A stretch of DNA of 64,000 bases, taken from NCBI RefSeq assembly GCF_000621805.1, contig NZ_JHXH01000007.1, forward strand, positions 1 to 64,000, given 5' to 3'. The position numbers were made by a program, and so were the translations under genes. This document shows positions 57,502 to 64,000 of this stretch, in pieces. Every line of letters starts with the position of its first letter. Positions within the stretch are counted from its first letter, which is position 1. The DNA comes from Ruminococcus sp. FC2018. GTDB lineage: Bacteria; Bacillota; Clostridia; Oscillospirales; Ruminococcaceae. The notes beneath the pieces are model-generated. The model was not told where the DNA came from. It made no database searches and saw only the letters and a list, made by a program, of their open reading frames with translations.

Positions 57502-57771
57502 ATGAAAGCAGTTGTAACAGTTATAGGTAAGGACGCAGTTGGTATACTGGCAAAGGTAAGTACTAAATGCGCTGAGTATAATGCAAATGTCATCGAGGTG
57601 ACACAGTCTGTTATGCAGGAAATGTTCGCTATGATAATGATGGTGGATATTACTAAGCTCAACAGCGATTTTGCCGCTATGGCAGAGTCACTGGAAAAGC
57701 TGGGTGAGCAGAACGGTCTTAAAGTTACCGTTATGCATGAAAATATTTTTAACTGTATGCACCATATTTGA
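57502..57771 (+). CDS. ACT domain protein (UPF0237)
   Basis: An 89-residue single ACT domain, a small-ligand-binding unit. The pattern is MKAVVTVIGKDAVGILAKVSTKCAEYNANVIEV followed by a Met-rich segment (QSVMQEMFAMIMMVDITK), the usual order for this family. ATG 57502 follows GAAAGG at somewhat long spacing. It is the first gene of an operon with the DUF711 protein 18 bases later; the two families are very often neighbours, so they probably act together, with the ACT domain as ligand sensor. The ligand is unknown. Confidence 0.92.
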   Translation: MKAVVTVIGKDAVGILAKVSTKCAEYNANVIEVTQSVMQEMFAMIMMVDITKLNSDFAAMAESLEKLGEQNGLKVTVMHENIFNCMHHI

Positions 57772-57789
57772 TGAGAGGGATACTGCAAA

Positions 57790-59145
57790 ATGATAAATGT
57801 TTACGATATACTTGAAACCATAAGAATGATACAGGACGAGTGCCTTGATATCCGTACCATAACCATGGGCATCTCGCTTCTTGACTGTATCGACAGTGAT
57901 ATAGATGTTGCCTGCAAGAAGGTATATGATAAGATAACTACAAAGGCAGCCCGACTTGTTGAGGTAGGCGAGCAGATCGAAAGGGAATATGGCATACCGA
58001 TCATAAACAAGCGTATTTCTGTAACTCCGATCGCTATTGTTTCAGCTGCCTGCAAGTGTTCACCGGTTAAGTTTGCAAAAACCATGGATGAAGCGGCAAA
58101 AGCGGTAGGTGTAAACCTTATCGGAGGGTATTCCGCCCTTGTTCCAAAGGGATTTTCGGCAGGTGATATAGAGCTTATCAAGTCTATCCCTGAAGCACTT
58201 GCCTCTACCGAGAGGGTGTGTTCATCGGTCAATATCGGTTCCACAAAGACCGGTATAAACCTTGATGCCTGCAAAATGATGGGACAGATAGTGAGAGAAT
58301 GTGCGGAAAGGACAGTGGAGCAGGCTTGCTTCGGCGCAGCAAAGCTTGTGGTTTTCTGCAACGCTGTTGAGGATAATCCGTTTATGGCGGGAGCATTCCA
58401 CGGCGTGGGTGAACCTGACTGCATGATAAATGTGGGAGTATCAGGACCGGGCGTCGTAAGAGCGGCACTTAAAAAATATCCTGATGCAGATATAACAAAG
58501 ATCTCCGATGTTATAAAGGAAATATCCTATAAGATCACAAGAGTTGGTCAGCTTGTGGGAACAACTGCCTCAGAAAGACTTGGTGTCCCATTTGGCATAG
58601 TGGATCTTTCTCTTGCACCGACACCCGCTGTGGGTGACTCTGTTGCACATATCCTTGAGGAGATCGGCCTTGAAAGATGCGGTACCCACGGTACTACCGC
58701 TGCACTTGCACTTCTTAACGATGCTGTGAAAAAAGGCGGCGTAATGGCTTGTTCGAGAATAGGAGGACTGTCGGGCGCATTTATTCCTGTTTCCGAGGAC
58801 GCAGGAATGATCGATGCCGCAAAGAGCGGTGCTTTATGCATAGAAAAGCTGGAGGCTATGACAGCAGTATGCTCTGTGGGACTTGATATGATCTGTGTTC
58901 CCGGCGATACACCTGCGGATACTATATCTGCAATTATCGCCGATGAAGCGGCTATCGGAATGGTAAACAGCAAGACCACTGCGGTGCGTATAATCCCGGC
59001 TATCGGCAAAAAGGTCGGAGAGGAGCTTGACTGGGGCGGACTGTTTGGATGTGGTCCTGTAATGCCGCTGAAAAAAGAGTCTCCGAGCAAGTTTATAAAC
59101 AGAGGCGGACAGATACCTGCACCTCTTCATTCACTTAAAAACTGA
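57790..59145 (+). CDS. PFL-like DUF711 family protein (UPF0210)
   Basis: A 451-residue cytoplasmic protein of the UPF0210/DUF711 family, related in fold to pyruvate formate-lyase but without a radical glycine site that I can see. Family stretches are [91 protein letters not shown] and [21 protein letters not shown]. Biochemical function is not established. ATG 57790 follows GAGAGGGATAC. It is followed 24 bases later by a TIM-barrel protein. Confidence 0.92.
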   Translation: MINVYDILETIRMIQDECLDIRTITMGISLLDCIDSDIDVACKKVYDKITTKAARLVEVGEQIEREYGIPIINKRISVTPIAIVSAACKCSPVKFAKTMDEAAKAVGVNLIGGYSALVPKGFSAGDIELIKSIPEALASTERVCSSVNIGSTKTGINLDACKMMGQIVRECAERTVEQACFGAAKLVVFCNAVEDNPFMAGAFHGVGEPDCMINVGVSGPGVVRAALKKYPDADITKISDVIKEISYKITRVGQLVGTTASERLGVPFGIVDLSLAPTPAVGDSVAHILEEIGLERCGTHGTTAALALLNDAVKKGGVMACSRIGGLSGAFIPVSEDAGMIDAAKSGALCIEKLEAMTAVCSVGLDMICVPGDTPADTISAIIADEAAIGMVNSKTTAVRIIPAIGKKVGEELDWGGLFGCGPVMPLKKESPSKFINRGGQIPAPLHSLKN

Positions 59146-59169
59146 TATCCCGATGGGAGCGTGATCGTA

Positions 59170-59943
59170 ATGATCCTTGCGGTTAATACCAACTATACCA
59201 AAACAACTCCCTTTGAGGAGCGGATCAGACTTATAAAAAACGCCGGCTTTAAAGGCGTGATCATGACATGGAACGGAAGCGATGTTTTTCAGCAGGAGCT
59301 TTTGTGCGTAAAGGAAAACTGTTTGCGTATTGAGAGCGTGCACGCACCTTTCCACATGATGAACAACCTGTGGACCGATGAAAATCCCATGGAAAGCCTT
59401 ATCAAACTACATGGTGCCATTGATTCGTGCCATAACTTTGCAATAAAAACTTTGGTCGTCCACTGTACCGATACACTTGATCCCCCCGCTGTCAGCGAGT
59501 GCGGAAAAAAGTATTTCAAGGGCTTGATAAGATATGCCAAGAGCATGAATGTTGATCTTGCTTTTGAAAATATCGAGCGTCCGGAGTATCTTGATGTAAT
59601 TTTTGGAGAGTGCGATGACACAAACGTTAAGCTCTGCTATGATGTGGGACATGAAAACTGTTTTTCCAAAGGCAGCGATGTGCTGAGCAAGTACGGTGAC
59701 AGGCTTAAAACACTGCATATACATGATAATGACGGCACAGCAGACCAGCATATCATCCCCTTTGACGGCAATATAGATTACAGCAGGTTTATCGCTAAGC
59801 TCAAAGAACTTGACTTCTATGGTATAATTGCCCTTGAGGTCATGCGTAACAGAACGGATATGTATAATGACCTTTCTGATGAACAGTTCCTTGCCAAGGC
59901 TTTTTCAGCTGCAAAGAAACTGTTTGAAATGAGACAGGGGTGA
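59170..59943 (+). CDS. Sugar phosphate isomerase/epimerase-like TIM-barrel protein
   Basis: A 257-residue AP-endonuclease-2-type TIM barrel. ATG 59170 is chosen because GGGAG is 11 bases upstream; the in-frame GTG 59161 is too close to it. Metal-ligand positions of the family are recognisable: ESVHAPFHMMNN, TLVVHCTD, LAFENIERPEYLD (Glu), CYDVGHENCF (Asp, His), LKTLHIHDNDG (His, Asp), IALEVMRN (Glu). These suit a divalent-metal isomerase or epimerase. The substrate is unknown. The PHP-domain gene starts four bases after its stop, so both are in one operon, continuing from the ACT/DUF711 genes. Confidence 0.85.
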   Translation: MILAVNTNYTKTTPFEERIRLIKNAGFKGVIMTWNGSDVFQQELLCVKENCLRIESVHAPFHMMNNLWTDENPMESLIKLHGAIDSCHNFAIKTLVVHCTDTLDPPAVSECGKKYFKGLIRYAKSMNVDLAFENIERPEYLDVIFGECDDTNVKLCYDVGHENCFSKGSDVLSKYGDRLKTLHIHDNDGTADQHIIPFDGNIDYSRFIAKLKELDFYGIIALEVMRNRTDMYNDLSDEQFLAKAFSAAKKLFEMRQG

Positions 59944-59947
59944 TATA

Positions 59948-60796
59948 GTGAATGTAAACGGTCTTTTGGATTGTCATACCCACTGTATGTTTTCTCCGGA
60001 CGGAAATGACGACCCGGTCGAACTTGTAAATAAAGCTGTTGATCTGGGGCTAAAAGCTCTTGCTGTTACCGACCACTGTGAATGCAATACCTGGTTTGAG
60101 CCTGAGTATTATGGAATTGACAGTAAATCGGCTGATGAAGACGATATTTTGATGTATAACTGTAAAGAATACCATAATAAAAGCCTTGAAAAAATGCAAG
60201 AGCTGAAGCAAAGACATTATGATGACGGCTTTGAGTTTATTCACGGGGTCGAGCTTGGGCAGCCGTTACAGGCACCTGAGATCGCAAGAGAAATTACCTC
60301 GGATAAGAGCATAGACTATATAATCGGCTCGCTGCATAATAATTCGGGGGAGAAGGATTTTTATTTTCTTAGCTTTGACCGTTTGAGCATGAATGACATC
60401 TATTCGCTCCTTGATGATTATTATGCACAGGTGCTTGAAATGTGCCAACAGGCGGAGTTTGACATTCTCGGTCATCTTACATATCCTTACAGATATATCT
60501 GCGGAAAGTACGGAATACAAATTGACAATAGCAGATATAAGGATATAAGTGCCGAAATATTCAGAACACTGATCGCAAAAGGAAAGGGCATAGAGATCAA
60601 TACGTCGTCCCTTTTTACCCACCTTGCCAGCACAATGCCGGGTGAGGAGCTTGTAAGGCTGTACAGGGATCTGGGAGGAGAGATACTTTCTCTGGGTTCC
60701 GATGCACACTGCGCCGAAAATGTCGGGCAGGGAATAGACATTGGTGCTCAGCTCGCAAAGAGCTGCGGATTTAAGTACGCTGCTTATTTCAAATAG
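59948..60796 (+). CDS. hisK: PHP-domain phosphatase, histidinol-phosphatase type
   Basis: A 282-residue metal-dependent phosphatase of the PHP superfamily. Metal motifs are DCHTHCMFSPDGNDDPVELV, VTDHCECN, GVELGQP, IGSLHNN, DILGHLTYPYR and LGSDAHCAENVGQGID, in the order of Bacillota HisK (HisJ-type) histidinol phosphatases. No other histidine genes are in the window, so activity on another phosphate ester is possible. GTG 59948 follows AGGGGTG. It is the last gene of the operon starting at 57502, closed by the terminator at 60830. Confidence 0.85.
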   Translation: MNVNGLLDCHTHCMFSPDGNDDPVELVNKAVDLGLKALAVTDHCECNTWFEPEYYGIDSKSADEDDILMYNCKEYHNKSLEKMQELKQRHYDDGFEFIHGVELGQPLQAPEIAREITSDKSIDYIIGSLHNNSGEKDFYFLSFDRLSMNDIYSLLDDYYAQVLEMCQQAEFDILGHLTYPYRYICGKYGIQIDNSRYKDISAEIFRTLIAKGKGIEINTSSLFTHLASTMPGEELVRLYRDLGGEILSLGSDAHCAENVGQGIDIGAQLAKSCGFKYAAYFK

Positions 60797-60829
60797 CATA
60801 AACCATATTTTATATCTTTATAAAAAATA

Positions 60830-60868
60830 AGAGAGGCTTTTCCATCTGAAAAAACCTCTCTGTTTTTG
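60830..60868. terminator. Bidirectional terminator between hisK and the EF-G paralogue
   Basis: Stem AGAGAGG / CCTCTCT extended by A/T pairs, with T-runs on both strands. Confidence 0.8.
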
Positions 60869-60877
60869 TTTTATTTA

Positions 60878-62959
60878 TCAGTCGCCCATTGCGTTTTTAG
60901 CAATAACATCTGCAAACAGGTTAGCAGGAAGCTGCTCATAACGTACCTTTTCAAACGTGTAGGAGCCTCTGCCCTGAGTTGTCTGTCTCAGATACATAGT
61001 GAAGTCGGACATTTCAGCCATCGGGACTTCAGCAATGACCTCGGTCAGTCCTGCCTTATCAGAAGGATTCATTCCAAGGACCCTGCCTCGCCTCTTGTTA
61101 AGCTCACCCATAATATCACCGGTGTTGTCATCGGGAACCAGAACATTCAGCGCACCGATAGGCTCCAGCAATACAGGATCAGCAAGTCTCATGCCTTCCT
61201 TGTAAGCAATGCTTGCAGCCATTTTAAATGCCATTTCCGAGCTGTCCACCGGATGATAAGAGCCGTCCACCAATATAGCTTTCAGACCTACCACAGGGAA
61301 TCCTGCAAGAACACCCTTCTTGATGCTTTCCTGAAGCCCCTTTTCAACAGCAGGGAAGAAGTTTTTAGGAACAGCGCCGCCAAATACCTTTTCCTCAAAT
61401 ATAAGCTCGTCGGAAACGCATGGCTCAAACTCGATCCATACATCACCGTACTGACCGTGACCGCCGGACTGTTTCTTATGGCGACCCTGAACTTTGACCT
61501 TCTTTCTTATGGTCTCTCTGTATGCGATCTTAGGAACGGATATGTCTACATCAACACCAAAACTATTGCCCAGCTTGCAGATAATAGAATCCAGATGTAC
61601 ACCACCCAGTGTGCTTATTATCTGCTCCAAAGTATCCGGATCCTGCTCGTAAGTAACAGTCTTGTCTTCTTCGAGGATCCTTGAGATAGCGTTGCTGATC
61701 TTGCTTTCATCACCCTGTGAAGCGGCTTTAACTGCCATTTTATAGCTTGGCTTTGGAAATTCCATTGAAGGGAACTTTACAACCCTTGCTGCATCACATA
61801 TAGTATCGTTGGTGTTTATATTCATTTTAAGAGCAACTACGATGTCTCCACAGCCTGCCTGAGCAACATCAGTCTGTTTCTTTCCCAGAAGTGTAACAAG
61901 CTTTCCAACCTTTTCTGTACTTCCGGTCGAAGCGTTTACCACCGATTTGTTAGGAGCTAAGCTTCCCGAAAATACTTTTATAAAGGACATTTTGCCTACA
62001 AACGGATCTGCGACAGTCTTGAAAACAAAGGCTGTGAGCGGATCGTTCTCATTACATTCAATCTCAACAAGCTCGCCGTTTGCATCCTCGCCCACCATTG
62101 CATCCTTTTCGGAAGGAGGAGGAAGCAGCAGGTCGATCTCCTTCAGGAGCATATCGACTCCGGAGAGATCGGTGCTGGATACACATACAACAGGCGTTAT
62201 AGCACCGCTGTTCATTCCCTTATGGATACCGTCTGTAAGCTCTTTCTGTGTAAAAGCTTCACCGGAGAAGAACTTTTCAAACAATGCCTCATCTGTCTCT
62301 GCGACAGCCTCGGAAACTGCCTCGACAAGACCGTCGATACGGTATTCCATATTTTCTGCGATCTCTGCGGTAGGCATATCTGTTGGTTCTGCCTTACCGT
62401 TAACGTACTTGTATGCCTGCATCTCAATGAGGTTTACGTAGGAAACGATCTTTCTGTCCGCTATTACAGGAACAACAACAGGGCACACCGTTGGTCCGAA
62501 CTCAGCCTTGAGCTGTGTAAGAACGTTGTTGAAGTTTGCGTTTAAGTCATCAAGCTTTGTTACAACGAACATGGTTGGCTTATTGTATTTTTTTGCACAG
62601 TCATATGCCTTATGTGTTCCGACCTTAACGCCGGATTTTGCGGAAACTGTTATAAGCACACATCCGCTTGCATAGATCCCTTCGATCATCTCGCCTTCGT
62701 AGTCAAACAGACCCGGGGTATCAAGCATATTTACCTTGAACTCACCTGTCTCCATTGTTGTGAGAGAGGTGTAAACCGAGGTCTTTCTTGCGATCTCGTC
62801 AGGGCTGAAGTCTGAAACGGTGTTGCCGTCTGCTACCTTACCCAGTCTGTCAGTAGTTCCGCTTTTGTATAGTAATGCCTCTGTAAGTGATGTCTTACCT
62901 GAACCTGCATGACCTGCAATGGCAATATTTTTGATTTTGGTGCTGTCATATTTTTTCAA
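60878..62959 (-). CDS. Elongation factor G-like GTPase
   Basis: A 693-residue EF-G paralogue. TTG 62959 is the start because TTGGAGAG lies eight bases upstream; longer in-frame starts exist (63058) but have no site. G1 is GHAGSGKTS (residues 16-24) in place of the AHIDAGKTT of translational EF-G; G2 region ARKTSVYTS, G3 LDTPG, G4 VVTKLDD (Thr for Asn). The C-terminal domains IV and V follow with QSGGHGQYGDVWIEFEP and GRVLGMNPSDKAGLTEVIAEVPMAEM. This P-loop form marks the EF-G-like group whose cellular role is less clear than that of FusA. It is not next to ribosomal genes. Confidence 0.92.
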   Translation of the reverse strand: MKKYDSTKIKNIAIAGHAGSGKTSLTEALLYKSGTTDRLGKVADGNTVSDFSPDEIARKTSVYTSLTTMETGEFKVNMLDTPGLFDYEGEMIEGIYASGCVLITVSAKSGVKVGTHKAYDCAKKYNKPTMFVVTKLDDLNANFNNVLTQLKAEFGPTVCPVVVPVIADRKIVSYVNLIEMQAYKYVNGKAEPTDMPTAEIAENMEYRIDGLVEAVSEAVAETDEALFEKFFSGEAFTQKELTDGIHKGMNSGAITPVVCVSSTDLSGVDMLLKEIDLLLPPPSEKDAMVGEDANGELVEIECNENDPLTAFVFKTVADPFVGKMSFIKVFSGSLAPNKSVVNASTGSTEKVGKLVTLLGKKQTDVAQAGCGDIVVALKMNINTNDTICDAARVVKFPSMEFPKPSYKMAVKAASQGDESKISNAISRILEEDKTVTYEQDPDTLEQIISTLGGVHLDSIICKLGNSFGVDVDISVPKIAYRETIRKKVKVQGRHKKQSGGHGQYGDVWIEFEPCVSDELIFEEKVFGGAVPKNFFPAVEKGLQESIKKGVLAGFPVVGLKAILVDGSYHPVDSSEMAFKMAASIAYKEGMRLADPVLLEPIGALNVLVPDDNTGDIMGELNKRRGRVLGMNPSDKAGLTEVIAEVPMAEMSDFTMYLRQTTQGRGSYTFEKVRYEQLPANLFADVIAKNAMGD

Positions 62960-63279
62960 TTTAATCTCTCCAATCGTGTCTTTGGACTGTTTCGTTTGAC
63001 CATGTCCATATGAATATTTGCGGATATGTACTAAATATACAAAAAAGTGTGTCCGCATAGGTTAATTATATACTATTTAAACTACCTTTACAATAGATTT
63101 TTAGAAATTTCTTTTCGTTAATATGAACAAATTTTATACTTGATTTTCTACAAACTGAACATTGAACATATTTTTGATGCCTTTCGGGTTTTAACATATT
63201 ACTGCTTCGTGGCATATAATTTAAGCATAGACAGGTGTTAAATTTAAGATTCTGGCAACTGCGGGACGGAGGCATAAAT

Positions 63280-64000
63280 ATGGATAGACCGGTGATTTTG
63301 AGTGTGGGCGGAGATAACAGAATGATATATGCCTGTGGTGAGCTTTCCAAGGTTTGGAAAGTATATTCATATGCTGCCCCCGGGAAAAGCGGGGATACGA
63401 TCATTCTTACAGATCCCGGAACTATGAATGAAAAAGCCGATATACTCCTGCTTCCCTTAATGCATGATGATAGCTTTTATGTTTCCTCTGCCGCAGGGGA
63501 TATCCCGTTTGAAAGCTTTATCTGCCATCTGAATGAAAACGCACTTGTCCTCGGAGGAAGAATGGCAGAACCGGTGTGCGATCACTTTAAGTCAAAGGGC
63601 TTTGAGGTCTGCGATTATTATTCCCGTGAGGAACTTGTAATTAAAAACTGTGTACCTACTGCGGAAGGAGCTCTTTTTATTGCAATGCAGGAGCTGATAG
63701 TTGATATTTGCGATACAAGGACTCTCATAACCGGATACGGCAGAGTTGCAAAAAGCTGCGCAAAAGCTTTCTCGGCTCTTGGGTCTGAGGTCGCTGTTGC
63801 CGCAAGAAAGACTGCTCAGCTTGCAGAGGCGGAAAATAACGGTCACAAGCCTGTCAGACTGACCGAGCTTGAAAAGGAGATAGAATATTACGACATTGTT
63901 ATAAATACAGTTCCTGCTATGATATTCGGAGAAAAGCAGCTTGAAAGGCTTAACAGCAAGGCGGTGCTCATTGACCTTGCGTCCGGCAAGGGCGGGGTAG
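63280..64000 (+). CDS. dpaA: Dipicolinate synthase subunit A, partial (runs off window)
   Basis: The first 240 codons of the spore-specific enzyme subunit that, with DpaB, converts dihydroxytetrahydrodipicolinate to dipicolinic acid. ATG 63280 follows ACGGAGG. The N-terminal half ends in SREELVIKNCVPTAEGALFIAMQ, a DpaA marker; a Rossmann-type NAD(P) site follows with LITGYGRVAKSCAKAFSALGSEVAVAARK and DIVINTVPAMIF. The frame is open to base 64000. DpaB should lie to the right of the window. No sigma-A promoter was seen upstream; a mother-cell sigma factor is expected from the family. Confidence 0.9.
   Translation, partial: MDRPVILSVGGDNRMIYACGELSKVWKVYSYAAPGKSGDTIILTDPGTMNEKADILLLPLMHDDSFYVSSAAGDIPFESFICHLNENALVLGGRMAEPVCDHFKSKGFEVCDYYSREELVIKNCVPTAEGALFIAMQELIVDICDTRTLITGYGRVAKSCAKAFSALGSEVAVAARKTAQLAEAENNGHKPVRLTELEKEIEYYDIVINTVPAMIFGEKQLERLNSKAVLIDLASGKGGV

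Noticed and set aside
60866-61684. A 272-codon plus-strand frame across the EF-G-like gene
   Set aside because: It lies antisense to strongly conserved EF-G motifs and has no start signal.

Overview
The window reads as a piece of the chromosome of an anaerobic, low-to-mid GC Bacillota of the class Clostridia, most likely a Ruminococcus-like member of the Oscillospiraceae. Support comes from strong AGGAGG ribosome binding sites, TTGACA/TATAAT promoters with 17-base spacers, many U-tailed hairpin terminators, spore genes (cotJABC, dpaA), a diphosphate-type phosphofructokinase, a GH16 beta-glucanase lipoprotein, a cohesin-like surface protein and AraC regulators of a type common in ruminococci. 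Species placement is inference from gene content; no 16S gene is present.

Layout. 1-301 is the end of an IS3-family element, inserted just after the stop of a tail-anchored J-domain-like protein (330-2183). 2630-5626 holds two unknown proteins, a cyclophilin and a membrane-anchored cohesin-like protein. 5771-10129 holds prmA, a PII-like protein, an SH3 membrane protein, PPi-phosphofructokinase and a Cof-type phosphatase. 10167-11264 is cotJABC. 11528-16394 is a complete branched-chain amino acid ABC importer (livJHMGF), followed without a clear break by a cytidylate-kinase-like protein, a sirtuin, a small C39-like protein, a sulfatase-fold membrane protein and a small membrane protein (to 20604). 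20654-28070 is an export and stress-sensing block: MATE pump, AraC regulator, response regulator, histidine kinase, and an ABC transporter of the antimicrobial-peptide type.

28074-28911 is the most striking structure: an internally deleted IS4-like element with 17-bp terminal inverted repeats and an 11-bp target duplication sits in the loop of the intrinsic terminator of the ABC operon. It is followed by a minus-strand tRNA cluster (Gly-Arg-His), an unusual membrane/J-domain/DUF5685 operon, and a GH16 glucanase divergent from an AraC regulator. 34072-38541 carries tcdA, a CwlO-like NlpC/P60 endopeptidase with a WalR-like box, bioY with a BirA-like operator, tRNA-Thr and aspartokinase. 38749-47784 carries a HAD phosphatase, a PP2C phosphatase with a long acidic tail, pyruvate kinase, an ECF sigma/putative anti-sigma pair, DAHP synthase, and a GNAT/ispF/pheA operon. 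47970-63000 carries a FIST-GGDEF protein, a coiled-coil membrane protein, a tandem PPK2 enzyme, acetate kinase, TmcAL, a papain-fold surface protein with altered active-site residues, an ACT/DUF711 pair, a TIM-barrel protein, a histidinol-phosphatase-like PHP protein and an EF-G paralogue. The window ends inside dpaA.

Together the metabolic genes describe a sugar fermenter that can use PPi and polyphosphate as energy currencies (PPi-PFK, pyruvate kinase, acetate kinase, PPK2), takes up branched-chain amino acids and biotin, makes aromatic amino acids and aspartate-family precursors, and keeps at least part of the sporulation gene set. All functions are assigned by reading motifs; no database search was run.
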